Origin: a virus
IMG/VR virus record: IMGVR_UViG_3300031565_000345
Location: 1-24,813 of that record
DNA length: 24,813 bases
Reading direction: 5' to 3' (one strand)
Every line of letters starts with the position of its first letter. Position 1 is the stretch's first letter. The translations under genes were made by a program, and so were the position numbers. This document shows, in pieces, positions 1 to 8,153 of the stretch. Under the pieces are notes generated by a model. It made no database searches and had not been told where the DNA came from. It worked only from the letters and a program-made list of their open reading frames with translations.

Positions 1-357
1 AAAAACCTTGAGCTTTTGGATTGGGTAACGATTCACCATCAGTCTTCATTAGATTATACGCCAGACAGACAATTTGAAATTTTTTGCCTTGATAGCGAGC
101 CTTGGTTACGCTTTCACGAGCTAGTCAGGTTTTTTCCTAATTTAAAAGAAGGCGGGTTTGCTTTAATTCACGACTTGCACCACCATTGCGGGCAGGTGGC
201 GGTTGAAGGCAAAGAGTTTGCTTGGCCTTGGGGGAAACTGCCGGAAAAATTAGAGAAACTGGTTCAAGACAAACGACTAACGCCAGTTTATTTTCCATCG
301 CCCAGAGGATTAACGATGTTTTATAAGCCAACAAAGGATGATTATAAATGGATATAA
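1..357 (+). CDS. Class I SAM-dependent methyltransferase, C-terminal part (5' end outside window)
   Basis: The reading frame is open from the first base, so the gene begins upstream; the TTG at 16 is internal. The visible part has the end of a Methyltransf_24-like Rossmann fold: a strand FEIFCLDSE followed by a helix and the segment LKEGGFALIHDLHHH. This matches the pattern 'hhhhD...GGhhhhHD' seen in sugar O-methyltransferases and cephalosporin-hydroxylase-like proteins, and the intact methyltransferase at 3394 has the same pattern. The SAM-binding N-terminal half is not in the window. Its neighbours are glycosyltransferases and a sugar epimerase, so methylation of a glycan or nucleotide sugar is the likely role; the substrate is inferred from context only. 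Confidence 0.7.
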   Translation, partial: KNLELLDWVTIHHQSSLDYTPDRQFEIFCLDSEPWLRFHELVRFFPNLKEGGFALIHDLHHHCGQVAVEGKEFAWPWGKLPEKLEKLVQDKRLTPVYFPSPRGLTMFYKPTKDDYKWI

Positions 358-890
358 GTAATTTATGTCGGGAGCTGAAATTTAAAAGTGAGGCAGTTTT
401 ATATACGCCTCCTGACCCTTTTAGGATTTATGAAAGGCTGGCAAAAATATATATGATAGCCCATGCAGAGCCTACTAAGTTAATTAGTAATAAAAAGGTA
501 TCACCAATTGCTCTTTTTCCAGACGATACTTGGTGGTGGCGGAGTTATGGAGTTAATCCCGATTATAAAACGCCTTTGATGTTTGTTAAATGGGTTTTAC
601 AAGAAATACCAAAGGAGTTTTGGAAATTTAATGTTTTAATTACAGTTAATCTTAAAAGATTGAAAGACTCGGCTAGGAAAAGCGAATTGAGTTATATCTG
701 GATAGATATGAAAAATAGAAAAAGAAAATTGAAGTGTGTAGAAATAAGCGACAATGTGTTAAAAGAATTAAAAAATAAATTATTTTACCTTCCTAGTTAT
801 GAACAAATAGCCAAGGAGGTTAAAAGTTGGGATGACAAATATAAATATAAAGGATGGGGTCTTATCAAAGACCAGAAAGTTAAATTTTGA
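348..890 (+). CDS. Hypothetical protein, 180 aa
   Basis: I do not recognise this family. The ATG overlaps the end of the upstream methyltransferase gene by 10 bases, which suggests translational coupling. The protein is rich in lysine and aromatics, has a WWW run near residue 62, and shows no signal peptide, membrane segment or metal-binding cluster. Its codons are more AT-rich than those of the epimerase and glycosyltransferase genes, like the other orphan ORFs between the glycosyltransferases (4823, 4974, 6384, 8154). It may be moron-type cargo rather than part of the glycan pathway. Confidence 0.65.
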   Translation: MDISNLCRELKFKSEAVLYTPPDPFRIYERLAKIYMIAHAEPTKLISNKKVSPIALFPDDTWWWRSYGVNPDYKTPLMFVKWVLQEIPKEFWKFNVLITVNLKRLKDSARKSELSYIWIDMKNRKRKLKCVEISDNVLKELKNKLFYLPSYEQIAKEVKSWDDKYKYKGWGLIKDQKVKF

Positions 891-905
891 AAGGGGGTGA
901 TATAA

Positions 906-1223
906 ATGGCTAGAAAAAAATCAAAAAGTTTAATAGTTCCAAAAGAGAAATTGGCCAAAGAAGCAATAAAAGGAATTAAAGAAGAAATATTTGGCGAGCA
1001 AGTGGAGATGGTAAGGGATTATATAAAAGGGGCTTATCGTTTTAGGAATGAGAAAGAGAAGACAATTAAAAAACTACAAGAGGAAATTGCAGAGATTGAT
1101 AAAGTAATAGGAGAAGTAGAAAAAGGCAATCCCGAAGCAATAAAACAAGTAAAAGTTCCCGCTAAATATTTATCTGAAAAGACTGTTCGTTTGAATGATA
1201 TGGATTGGGACGAGGAAAATTAA
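906..1223 (+). CDS. Small coiled-coil protein, 105 aa
   Basis: The ATG follows a good ribosome site, AAAGGGGGTGA at 890-900, with 5 bases between. The protein is highly charged. Residues ~45-75 (FRNEKEKTIKKLQEEIAEID and onward) form heptads expected of a coiled coil, the N-terminus is lysine-rich, and the C-terminus is acidic (DMDWDEEN). No enzymatic motif is visible. Small proteins of this type are common in phages, but I cannot assign a function. The gene stands between an orphan ORF and the epimerase. Confidence 0.65.
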   Translation: MARKKSKSLIVPKEKLAKEAIKGIKEEIFGEQVEMVRDYIKGAYRFRNEKEKTIKKLQEEIAEIDKVIGEVEKGNPEAIKQVKVPAKYLSEKTVRLNDMDWDEEN

Positions 1224-1235
1224 ATTAGGAATCTT

Positions 1236-1245
1236 AAACCTTCTA
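1236..1245 (+). promoter_or_regulatory. Recurrent leader box AAACCTTCTA, copy 1
   Basis: Exact copy of the box, ending 12 bases before the epimerase ATG and continuing into CAGAAAG. It is the copy most complementary to the inverted box at 23465-23483: positions 1233-1251 could pair over 19 nt with one G-U. The box can also pair locally with GAAGGTTT at 1260-1267, which overlaps the start codon. Function unknown. Confidence 0.55.
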
Positions 1246-1257
1246 CAGAAAGAAGAA

Positions 1258-2334
1258 ATGAAGGTTTTAATTACAGGAGGGGCGGGTTTTATAGGGTCTA
1301 ATGTTAGTATCGAAGCCATAAAAAGAGGTCATCAAGTGATTGCTTTTGACAATCTCTGGAGGCCAGAGGTTAGTAAAAACCTAGAACTAATGCAAAAAAC
1401 ATACAAGGATAAATACCAGTTTGTCTGGGGTGATGTTAGGAACAAAGAGGACTTTGAAGCATTGCCAAAAGTTGATGCCATCATTCACTTTGCGGCCAAC
1501 CCAGAAGCAATTACAGCGGTTTATTATCCTGTGTATGATTTTAGGTCAAACGCAGTCGGGACTTTTAATGTTTTGGAGTTTGCCAGAAAAAGAAACATTC
1601 CTTTTATCTATGCCAGCACTACAAAAACAATGTCTGACATTATCAATGAATGGCCGATAAAAGAAACGAAAACTAGGTTTGAGCTGGAGACTGTTGATAA
1701 AGCACCAGATTGGCTAAAAGAGCTTTTACTACAAGGGCTAACAGTTGAAGGCGGCAAGGTATTGGCAATTAACGATAAGTTTCCGGTTGATGGTTTTGGC
1801 AAGTGGGGACACTCTCCTTATGGAATAAGCAAGTTGACCGGAGAACTTTATACCCAGGAGTTTCATGTTACTTTTGGCTTGCCAGTGGTAATTTTCAGGA
1901 TGAGTTGTATTTATGGTTTATGGCAAAAAGGAATAGAGGAGCAGGGATGGGTTGCGTGGTTCTTAAAACAGATGATGGGTGGAAATAGAAAAATTAACAT
2001 TTTTGGGAATGGCAAGCAGGTTAGGGACATTTTGGATGGCAGGGATGTAGCCAGAGCATATTTAAACGCCCTAGAGACGATTTCTAAGGTCAATGGACAG
2101 ATATTCACCATTGGCGGAGGCAGGAAATTTAACTATTCATTGCTAGAGGTAATTGCGGAGATTGAGAAGGTAACTGGCAAAAAAGCGGAATTGACTTTTG
2201 AAAAGAAAAGACCGGCAGACCAGGACTGGTATGTGTCTTGCAATAAGAAAGCCAAAGAATTATTAAATTGGGAGCCTGAGATTGGTTTGGGGCGGGCATT
2301 GGAGGATATGAAAAAACAACATGAGCAAAGATAG
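1258..2334 (+). CDS. NAD-dependent sugar-nucleotide epimerase, CDP-tyvelose 2-epimerase-like
   Basis: An extended short-chain dehydrogenase/reductase of 358 aa. It opens with MKVLITGGAGFIGSN, the GxxGxxG NAD-binding loop, and carries the catalytic pair in SPYGISK (Y188, K192) with an upstream Ser/Thr cluster (YASTT). The segment with FRMSCIYG, EEQGWVAWF and GNGKQVRDI resembles the RfbE (CDP-paratose/tyvelose 2-epimerase) branch more than GalE. A long insertion between the Ser/Thr cluster and the tyrosine also fits RfbE-like enzymes. I chose the ATG at 1258 because the Rossmann motif starts there; an upstream in-frame ATG at 1195 would overlap the previous gene. The enzyme would supply a nucleotide sugar in the cytoplasm for the neighbouring glycosyltransferases. 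No classical Shine-Dalgarno is present; the start is preceded by the recurrent box at 1236-1245. Confidence 0.88.
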   Translation: MKVLITGGAGFIGSNVSIEAIKRGHQVIAFDNLWRPEVSKNLELMQKTYKDKYQFVWGDVRNKEDFEALPKVDAIIHFAANPEAITAVYYPVYDFRSNAVGTFNVLEFARKRNIPFIYASTTKTMSDIINEWPIKETKTRFELETVDKAPDWLKELLLQGLTVEGGKVLAINDKFPVDGFGKWGHSPYGISKLTGELYTQEFHVTFGLPVVIFRMSCIYGLWQKGIEEQGWVAWFLKQMMGGNRKINIFGNGKQVRDILDGRDVARAYLNALETISKVNGQIFTIGGGRKFNYSLLEVIAEIEKVTGKKAELTFEKKRPADQDWYVSCNKKAKELLNWEPEIGLGRALEDMKKQHEQR

Positions 2335-3406
2335 CTTTGTTATCAAACAGAATGACGACTGGTGGGAATATGAGGAGAGATACAAAATGAAAAGAAAAAC
2401 TAGGGCGGTGATTATGGGGACTAGCTGTTTTCCCTTCCTTATAAGGTATTGGAGGGAATTGTTTAATAAGTGGGAAAAAACGGTAGATAAGGTTTATATT
2501 TCCCTAGCGCCTTTAGGTGATTATCCTGGTGCTAGGGAATACGCCAAGAGTGTTTTGAAACACCCGAAAATAAGGATAAGGGATAAGAATGAGGGTTGGC
2601 CTACAGGAATGGAAGAAGATGCCAAGGAGGCAAAAGAAGACTTATTGCTTATCTTGCATGACGACACTTTTATCCACAAGCCGGAGTTTTTAGAAGATAC
2701 TTTCAGCATAATGGGTGATAAGGCAATAACGCCGATACATCAAATTTATTCGGAGATAGGATATGTTGAGGAAAACATGAAAAAAAGATATGGCGATATG
2801 CTTCCCTGGAAATGTGCAAGCGGAGAACAAGGTTATTCGTTTCTTTTGTATCTGCTTTTTATTCCGAGGGAACAGCTAATGGAAACAAGCGTCAATTTTC
2901 AGGGATCGGGTTGGAAAAAAGGAGATTATATAAAAGAGCTAGGAATAACAACAGACAGGGACTTTGGCGGGGATACTGGTTTTAAATTGGGACTGGAGTT
3001 ATTGCAAAATGGCGTTATGGTGCAGCCGATACCAAGATATACAACTGCTAATATTCCTCTTGAAAAAAATCCGCTTGAGAAATTAAGAGAACTTCAAAAA
3101 AATAAAGAGGATTTGTTTTCTGATGAAGCTGGCTGGCTTCATATTTGCGGCATGGGGAATAGGTTGGGAGATTGGTTTGATAAAAATAAGAAGGAATACA
3201 AACAGAGTGAACAATTCAAACAAGACTGTATTCTTAAACTTGGCTGGCTGTTTGAGTTTTTGAGCTGTGATGAGTTTAATGAGGTTTCCGATTATAAAGA
3301 ACAAGTAAACAGGGAAGTCGAAAATGTTATTAAAAAATTAAATATTGATTTTAGGAGGGTGAAAGAATATCAAAAAATATTCCATCAATTATTATGGGGA
3401 AAATAG
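2321..3406 (+). CDS. GT-A-like glycosyltransferase (family 2 type), 361 aa
   Basis: The protein has a glycosyltransferase-like layout: an N-terminal strand (RAVIMGTSCF), a second strand (DKVYISLAP), and LLLILHDDTFI with D114-D115 at the place of the nucleotide-sugar/metal-binding DxD motif. The C-terminal half shares a clear pattern with the protein at 5389: NF-x-G followed by KKGDYIKEL, a GGDTGF segment, and a late WLHICG. The two are paralogues. It overlaps the epimerase gene by 14 bases. It presumably transfers a sugar in the cytoplasm; donor and acceptor are unknown. No membrane segment is evident. Confidence 0.68.
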   Translation: MSKDSFVIKQNDDWWEYEERYKMKRKTRAVIMGTSCFPFLIRYWRELFNKWEKTVDKVYISLAPLGDYPGAREYAKSVLKHPKIRIRDKNEGWPTGMEEDAKEAKEDLLLILHDDTFIHKPEFLEDTFSIMGDKAITPIHQIYSEIGYVEENMKKRYGDMLPWKCASGEQGYSFLLYLLFIPREQLMETSVNFQGSGWKKGDYIKELGITTDRDFGGDTGFKLGLELLQNGVMVQPIPRYTTANIPLEKNPLEKLRELQKNKEDLFSDEAGWLHICGMGNRLGDWFDKNKKEYKQSEQFKQDCILKLGWLFEFLSCDEFNEVSDYKEQVNREVENVIKKLNIDFRRVKEYQKIFHQLLWGK

Positions 3407-3960
3407 ATTTTAATTATGTCAACAATCTAGCTTTCAGGGATACGGATATAAACGAGCACCTGCTTGATTTATATGGAGTAGCAGTTGGTATGAACGCTAA
3501 AGTCATAGTTGAGCTTGGGGCTGGACAGTCAACTTATGCCCTAACGGCAGCCGCCAATGAAACTAAGGGCCAACTTTATAGTGTTGATTTGGGTAAAGAC
3601 GCAGTTACCAGGCTTTTTCCGCAAGGAGAAGGAGTATTAGATAAAGAAGAACGCTACCATTTTATCCAAGGTGATGATATGGAAATAGTAAAGACTTGGA
3701 ATACGCCGATTGATTTTCTTTTTTTGGATACCAGTCATTTATACGAAGATACGAAAAAGGAAATCGAGGCCTGGTTTCCTAAAGTGAAAAAAGGAGGGAT
3801 TATAGCCATGCACGACGTTGCCCACGAGGAGGGATTGGGGACAGGTTGCCGGAAAGCTCTTGATGAGTTTATGAAAAGCGAGGAAGGGAAAGATTATAGA
3901 GTATTACAATTACTTGACACAAAGCATCTAGGGATGGCTATTTTAATAAAGCTATTATGA
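3394..3960 (+). CDS. Class I SAM-dependent methyltransferase (Methyltransf_24-like), 188 aa
   Basis: A complete Rossmann methyltransferase. The SAM-binding motif I is VELGAGQST (residues 39-47). SVDLG after the next strand is the acidic post-motif II. FLFLDTSHLYEDT (D112) and KKGGIIAMHDV (133-142) are the characteristic later motifs of Methyltransf_24 and cephalosporin-hydroxylase-like proteins. The length is usual for the family. The ATG lies inside the end of the preceding glycosyltransferase gene (13-base overlap) and the stop overlaps the next start as ATGA, so it is translated within the same glycan operon. O-methylation of a sugar is the likely reaction; it could also act on another small molecule. 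Confidence 0.82.
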   Translation: MGKIDFNYVNNLAFRDTDINEHLLDLYGVAVGMNAKVIVELGAGQSTYALTAAANETKGQLYSVDLGKDAVTRLFPQGEGVLDKEERYHFIQGDDMEIVKTWNTPIDFLFLDTSHLYEDTKKEIEAWFPKVKKGGIIAMHDVAHEEGLGTGCRKALDEFMKSEEGKDYRVLQLLDTKHLGMAILIKLL

Positions 3961-4826
3961 CAAAAACAGTTCTCGTTTGTTTTCACAATTATGTTCCCAT
4001 GTACGACCACAAGTATTTTGACGTGATTTTGGACTATTTCATGCGTAATTTTGAGAAATATTGGCAAGACGAGGTAGATAAACTATACCTTTTGGACTCG
4101 AATTGGGAAGTGAAAGACATTAGCAATCCAAAGGTGGAAGTGATAAAGACAGACCCGAATATGCGTTACTGCAATACCTATAAGGCAGTTTTGCCTACGA
4201 TAAAAGAGGATGCGGTTTTACTTTTGGATAATGACATGGTGATTTACAGAAAAGGAATTGTTAAAGACGCTTTTAAACTAATTGAGAATGGTTTTGATGT
4301 GGTTTCAATTTACGATACGATTGGTGAAAAAACATTTGAAGAATTGGGTGGCAAGTCTAAGTTTTGTCCTTACCTTTTTGCCGTTAAAAAAGATTTGTTG
4401 ATGAAGTTTAGGGATTGCGATTGGGAAGATGATATGCCTCATTATGAAACATTAGGGCAATTAACAGAGGAGATGTTAAAAGCTGGTTTAAAGCCTTTTG
4501 AAATGGAGGAGGATAAAAACTCGATTTACTTTGATGGTGTAAAAGATAAGCCTAAGAATTTGGGTTATTACCATATTCGGGCAGGTTCAACGCCAGCCTA
4601 TTTGTTGACTCACAGAAATTTAGGAAATAGAAAAACCTATGAAGAGTTTATTAAGGGACAACCAAAAAGGGAAATTCTAAGACAGGTAGCCTGGTATTGG
4701 CTGATGGCAGATGAGGCTATAAGAAAAGATGTTATAGAAGTGGTAATGGATTGTGGAATGAGACCTGGTGAATTTAGGTTGTATGTAAGTGATTTTAAGG
4801 AGTTTCATGGATTGGAGGAGAAGTGA
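3957..4826 (+). CDS. GT-A-like glycosyltransferase, 289 aa
   Basis: It starts at the ATGA overlap with the methyltransferase. N-terminal MTKTVLVCFHNYVP and VDKLYLLDSN fit the first strands of a GT-A fold, and VLLLDNDMVIY carries a canonical D91-N-D93 motif for metal and nucleotide-sugar binding. The C-terminal YYHIRAGST parallels the WLH..G segments in the copies at 2321 and 5389. It is one of five divergent members of the same enzyme type in this locus. The acceptor may be a virion protein or host-surface glycan, but the sequence does not show which. Confidence 0.72.
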   Translation: MTKTVLVCFHNYVPMYDHKYFDVILDYFMRNFEKYWQDEVDKLYLLDSNWEVKDISNPKVEVIKTDPNMRYCNTYKAVLPTIKEDAVLLLDNDMVIYRKGIVKDAFKLIENGFDVVSIYDTIGEKTFEELGGKSKFCPYLFAVKKDLLMKFRDCDWEDDMPHYETLGQLTEEMLKAGLKPFEMEEDKNSIYFDGVKDKPKNLGYYHIRAGSTPAYLLTHRNLGNRKTYEEFIKGQPKREILRQVAWYWLMADEAIRKDVIEVVMDCGMRPGEFRLYVSDFKEFHGLEEK

Positions 4827-5020
4827 AAAAAACCATTGGAGAGTTAATTGACGAATTGAGCATCGTAAACTGTAAGATATATCATCTCGTTGAAAAGCAG
4901 CGACAGAATAAACATACTGCTGAAGATTGGACTAAATCAGAAAACTTAAATATTTACCGTTCGAAACTTAAAAATGCTATCAACAAAGAATTTAACCAAA
5001 GACAAGAAATCAAAATTTAA
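4823..5020 (+). CDS. Small protein resembling the N-terminus of DUF4254-type proteins, 65 aa
   Basis: The GTG start overlaps the upstream stop as GTGA and follows GGAGGAG at 4814-4820. The opening TIGELIDELSIVNCKIYHL resembles the pattern I associate with DUF4254 proteins, often found beside glycosyltransferases; I recall this rather than having searched it. The remainder is helical and charged (NIYRSKLKNAI, ending RQEIKI). It is much shorter than full-length members, so it may be a compact phage version or only a look-alike. Its composition is AT-rich. Confidence 0.6.
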   Translation: MKKTIGELIDELSIVNCKIYHLVEKQRQNKHTAEDWTKSENLNIYRSKLKNAINKEFNQRQEIKI

Positions 5021-5396
5021 ACATTCGAAAGAATTTGATATTTTTGTCGAAGTTATCAATAGATTAGAAATAGCAAGATGGGGAAAGGAATATATGAAAA
5101 ACAACAAACTACCTAGTCCATTTGTTCCCCATGTTTGGAGTGAAGCATGCGAGAATTGGTTTAAAAATAAGCTAGAAACTAACAAGGTAATTACAAAAAT
5201 GATATCTAAAGATGAGTTTATTAAAGCAGTTGAAGAATATCAAACCTTAAATAGATGGCAGTGGTTTAGAAAAAGAAAGTTAGAAAAGCAAATTGCAGTT
5301 ACGGCTAAATATTGGTTGGAAGATATAAAAAGTATTAAAAAGAAAGAGAAAATAGTTTTTAAAATTCCTAAAATAAAGGAGATTATAAATGACTAG
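4974..5396 (+). CDS. Hypothetical protein, up to 140 aa
   Basis: I do not recognise this family. The longest frame starts at ATG 4974 and overlaps the previous gene by 47 bases with no ribosome site in front. ATG 5094, preceded by AAAGGAATAT, is a well-placed alternative giving 100 aa, but the residues before it (EFDIFVEVINRLEIARWGKE) look like genuine protein, so I kept the long version. The body is lysine- and tryptophan-rich and mainly helical. The stop overlaps the next glycosyltransferase start by 8 bases. The start is the least certain part. Confidence 0.58.
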   Translation: MLSTKNLTKDKKSKFKHSKEFDIFVEVINRLEIARWGKEYMKNNKLPSPFVPHVWSEACENWFKNKLETNKVITKMISKDEFIKAVEEYQTLNRWQWFRKRKLEKQIAVTAKYWLEDIKSIKKKEKIVFKIPKIKEIIND

Positions 5397-6372
5397 AGCG
5401 GTTTTTTTATCGGCAGGTGGTGATTGCTTTATCGGCCTTTTTACCCACTACCTGTTTAAAAAATACTGGTATGGGGAAGCGGACAAGTTTTATGTTTGTT
5501 TAAACAACCATTCAGGTGTGCCAAAAGAAGTTATTAAAGAATACATTACTAATTTGGTTGACGACCCGAAAGTTGAGCTTATTTACCATCCTAGAGGCAT
5601 AGGTAATGGGATGCCGATAACAGAAATGGTTAAAATCTGCACAGAAGACTTAGTGATGCTGTTAGAGGACGATGGCTATATATTCACATCAGGCAAGGTC
5701 AACCAATATTTTCAGATGATTGAGTCTGATTTAACTGATGCGATTGGTTCACCTCGCTTTTCTTGTGCTGAGGAGATAGCCGAGGTTTCAGCTAAAAAGT
5801 ATAACCTTGATTATTCTGGTTATGGCGACAAAGGCCCTAACTGGTGGCCAAACTTTTTCTTTGTCAAGAGAACCGATTTGTTAAGAACTGACCTTAATTT
5901 CGGCAGTATCCAGTTTAAACCTGGCGATTACTGCAAGGAGCTTGACCATACTTTCAAGGAGATTGCTCATGGGGATACTTTTGTTTATGCCTGTATGCAA
6001 TTAAGGGCTTTGGGATTGCGGTTTTCTACCTGCCCCCAGTTTCACGCAGACCCTTTTGAAATAGAAAGCAAGGGAAAAAAGGAAATGAATTGGGTTGAAG
6101 GCAAGCCCTTTTGGTTGCATGGCGGTAGTTTGTCGGCCTCTTGGAATGGTTATTTAAGCGGTCAAGTGCCGGACATTCAAAGCGAGATTAACGCCAGGGA
6201 AATAGAAAGCAGGGTGGCTTTTTGGACAATCGCTTCCGATGTAGTTGAGGGGTTTGATGATTTTAAGAAACAGTATAAACAAGGGATTGAGAACTTGATT
6301 GTTAATGCCAAACTGGACAGGAAAAGGATAAATGAGAAAATTAGTTTGTATAAAAATTTAATGCAGGTATAA
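5389..6372 (+). CDS. GT-A-like glycosyltransferase, 327 aa
   Basis: A paralogue of the protein at 2321. It begins MTRAVFLSAGG, has ADKFYVCLNN as the second strand, and LVMLLEDDGYIF with E93-D94-D95 at the DxD position. The C-terminal half repeats the shared pattern: LNFGSIQFKPGDYCKEL, then GDTFVYA, LGLRF and FWLHGGS. This region probably contributes the acceptor site and catalytic base, by analogy with GT-A enzymes. The ATG is preceded by AAGGAGATTATAA. No membrane segment is seen, so it should act in the cytoplasm on a soluble or membrane-surface acceptor that cannot be identified here. Confidence 0.7.
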   Translation: MTRAVFLSAGGDCFIGLFTHYLFKKYWYGEADKFYVCLNNHSGVPKEVIKEYITNLVDDPKVELIYHPRGIGNGMPITEMVKICTEDLVMLLEDDGYIFTSGKVNQYFQMIESDLTDAIGSPRFSCAEEIAEVSAKKYNLDYSGYGDKGPNWWPNFFFVKRTDLLRTDLNFGSIQFKPGDYCKELDHTFKEIAHGDTFVYACMQLRALGLRFSTCPQFHADPFEIESKGKKEMNWVEGKPFWLHGGSLSASWNGYLSGQVPDIQSEINAREIESRVAFWTIASDVVEGFDDFKKQYKQGIENLIVNAKLDRKRINEKISLYKNLMQV

Positions 6373-6383
6373 GGAGAGAAATT

Positions 6384-6713
6384 ATGAAAATAAGAACTAA
6401 ATACAATATCAAAGATAAAGTTTGGTATTACATTGAACAATTTAATAAATATGCGTGGGGGAAAATTGAAAGTATAGAGGTGAAGGTTGGTGGATATAAC
6501 GAAAGAATAAGATATTTTATGAAAAATAGATTTTGTGGTGAGAGAAAAAAAAGTTACTATTTTTCCCCTACAGACTTTTATTGTTCTCGTATAGTGGAGA
6601 GAGAAGAAGAAGAACTATTTAAAAACCCAGAAGAAGTCAAGAAATATCTTAACCGACAGCATAAAGAGAAAATGGATGACTTATGTGAATTAAAAAAGGG
6701 TTTATTTGGATAA
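6384..6713 (+). CDS. Hypothetical small protein, 109 aa
   Basis: The ATG follows AAGGAGAGAAATT at 6371-6383. The N-terminus (KIRTKYNIKDKVWYY...GKIESIEV) has the spacing of small SH3-like barrel proteins common in phages, in which a basic strand is followed by 'D-x-V' and 'G-x-I' turns. This is a structural guess only. The C-terminus is charged and helical (VEREEEELFKNPEEVKKYL). The gene directly precedes the Thg1-like gene and shares its AT-rich composition, so the two may have entered together. Confidence 0.62.
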   Translation: MKIRTKYNIKDKVWYYIEQFNKYAWGKIESIEVKVGGYNERIRYFMKNRFCGERKKSYYFSPTDFYCSRIVEREEEELFKNPEEVKKYLNRQHKEKMDDLCELKKGLFG

Positions 6714-6743
6714 AATTACTTTGTATAGGGGGTTGATGGGAGT

Positions 6744-7433
6744 ATGAGTATAAATACAACAATAGGAAGAAAATATGATTTTTATAAAGGTTTAATTGTG
6801 CCTAATGGTTGTTATTTTATGGTGCGATTGGATGGTAATTGTTTTTCAAGATTTACTGAGAGATATGAACGACCGTTTGATAAAAGGTTTTATCAAGCAA
6901 TGCTAGAGGGAACTAAAGAACTTATGACTTATATTCCTGATATTTACAAAGCCCACTTTCACTCAGACGAAATCTCCCTTTACTTTGATAAAAATAGTCA
7001 ATGGTTTGATAGAAGGATAGAGAAGATTATTTCTATTACAGCAGGAATTTTATCAGCAAAGTTTTCTCAAGAAGTAAAAGCCCAGGCTCACTTTGACAGT
7101 AGAATTTTAGTCACGCCAACGAAAAGAGATGTAGAGATTTATGAGAAAGATAGAAGGCTTAATGCTTTTAGGGGTTGTGTTAATTCTTATGCTTATTATA
7201 GTTTACGGAAAAAAGGTTTGACTGAAAGACAAGCTACTAAAAAATTATTAGAGTTGAAATCCAAAGAAAGACAAGAATTATTGTTTAAGGAATTTGGGAT
7301 AAATATTGCTAAAGTTCCAAAGTGGCAAAGGGTTGGTTGTTTTTTAGTTTGGGAGGAATATGAGAAAGAAGGATATAACCCGATTAAAAAGATAAAAGTT
7401 AAGGCTATTAGAAGAAGAATAAAAATATTATGA
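6744..7433 (+). CDS. Thg1-like protein (TLP): 3'-5' RNA nucleotidyltransferase
   Basis: A 229-aa protein with clear signatures of the tRNAHis guanylyltransferase superfamily. VRLDGNCFSRFT contains D30-G31, the first metal-binding aspartate. AHFHSDEISLYF contains D75-E76, the second. FDRRIEKIISI, FDSRI, CVNSYAYYSLRKKGLT and a late KVPKWQRVG follow in the family's order. The VNSYAYY segment, in place of the eukaryotic HINN motif, puts it with bacterial/archaeal Thg1-like proteins. Those enzymes add nucleotides to RNA 5' ends in the reverse direction and repair 5'-truncated tRNAs. A basic tail (KKIKVKAIRRRIKIL) could bind RNA. The start follows GGGGGTTGATGGG. The stop overlaps the next glycosyltransferase as ATGA. 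No tRNA gene is seen in the window. Confidence 0.9.
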   Translation: MSINTTIGRKYDFYKGLIVPNGCYFMVRLDGNCFSRFTERYERPFDKRFYQAMLEGTKELMTYIPDIYKAHFHSDEISLYFDKNSQWFDRRIEKIISITAGILSAKFSQEVKAQAHFDSRILVTPTKRDVEIYEKDRRLNAFRGCVNSYAYYSLRKKGLTERQATKKLLELKSKERQELLFKEFGINIAKVPKWQRVGCFLVWEEYEKEGYNPIKKIKVKAIRRRIKIL

Positions 7434-8140
7434 AACCTGATATTTTGTGCTGCCATCCAAGAGACGTAATCTACCCCTTGTTTATGCACCGGATAAACAA
7501 AGACAGGGAACTTTTTAACAGGATTATTGTAGTGATGACCCAAAAGGCAAGGGATGTGGATTACAGTGGTTACCTGCAAACAAATATAAAAAGGGTAACT
7601 TTGGTAAAAGAATATAAAGATGATGGGAGCGATTGGAGAAATGCCGCTATCAGGGAAGGATTAAGATATATCGGCTCAGGCGACATTTTATTTCTCGAAC
7701 AGGATTTCCTATTTAAAAAGGGGTTCTTTGAAAAATTGATAGAGAAAGCCAACGATTATAATGCGGTGGGTTTTGTTGACGGCAACAGGTTTCACCCCGC
7801 TTGCTTGCTGGTTAAAAGGGAAATATTGAGCAAAACCAGCAGGGATTTTAGCGTTGACAGGGATGTTGGCGACCATTTCGTTAAGTTTAGCAGGGAGTTA
7901 ATGGATTTGGAGAACTGGGCAGATTTGAAGTATCTGGATTTACCTGAATGGAAACATCTTGCTGGACTAACCCAGAATTTCAGGATGAATAGCAACTGGT
8001 ATCATCCACGGGAGTTTTTTACTTATTTGGTTTGTTCGGGTGAGATTGACCAGCCCGAAGAATGGGCGGAATTTGCGGTTAAAAAGTTACATCAAGTAGG
8101 TGAGTATCCGCTTGATGAAAAGATTAAAAGTTTTTTTTAG
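7430..8140 (+). CDS. GT-A-like glycosyltransferase with EQD in place of DxD, 236 aa
   Basis: The protein starts MKPDILCCHPRD, with FNRIIVVMTQ as the second strand, then SDWRNAAIREGLRY (residues 67-80) and DILFLEQDFLF (E90-Q91-D92) where DxD would lie. The same DWRN plus EQD arrangement occurs in the protein at 8495, so these two form a subgroup of the five GT-A-like proteins. RFHPACLLVKREIL parallels YIHPSFWFIKRALL in that homologue. It is shorter than the other copies. It is presumably a cytoplasmic glycosyltransferase; the changed motif could mean altered metal use or loss of activity. Confidence 0.62.
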   Translation: MKPDILCCHPRDVIYPLFMHRINKDRELFNRIIVVMTQKARDVDYSGYLQTNIKRVTLVKEYKDDGSDWRNAAIREGLRYIGSGDILFLEQDFLFKKGFFEKLIEKANDYNAVGFVDGNRFHPACLLVKREILSKTSRDFSVDRDVGDHFVKFSRELMDLENWADLKYLDLPEWKHLAGLTQNFRMNSNWYHPREFFTYLVCSGEIDQPEEWAEFAVKKLHQVGEYPLDEKIKSFF

Positions 8141-8153
8141 GGGGTGAAAAGAA

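Noticed and set aside
1195-1257. Longer N-terminus of the epimerase from ATG 1195
   Set aside because: It overlaps the previous gene and adds residues before the conserved NAD-binding strand, which normally starts the protein.
1421-1660. Open frame inside the epimerase gene
   Set aside because: It is a shadow frame of a clearly conserved gene, without a ribosome site.
3909-3945. TTGACA-like sequence near 3913 as a promoter
   Set aside because: It lies inside the methyltransferase gene and has no good -10 at 16-18 bases.
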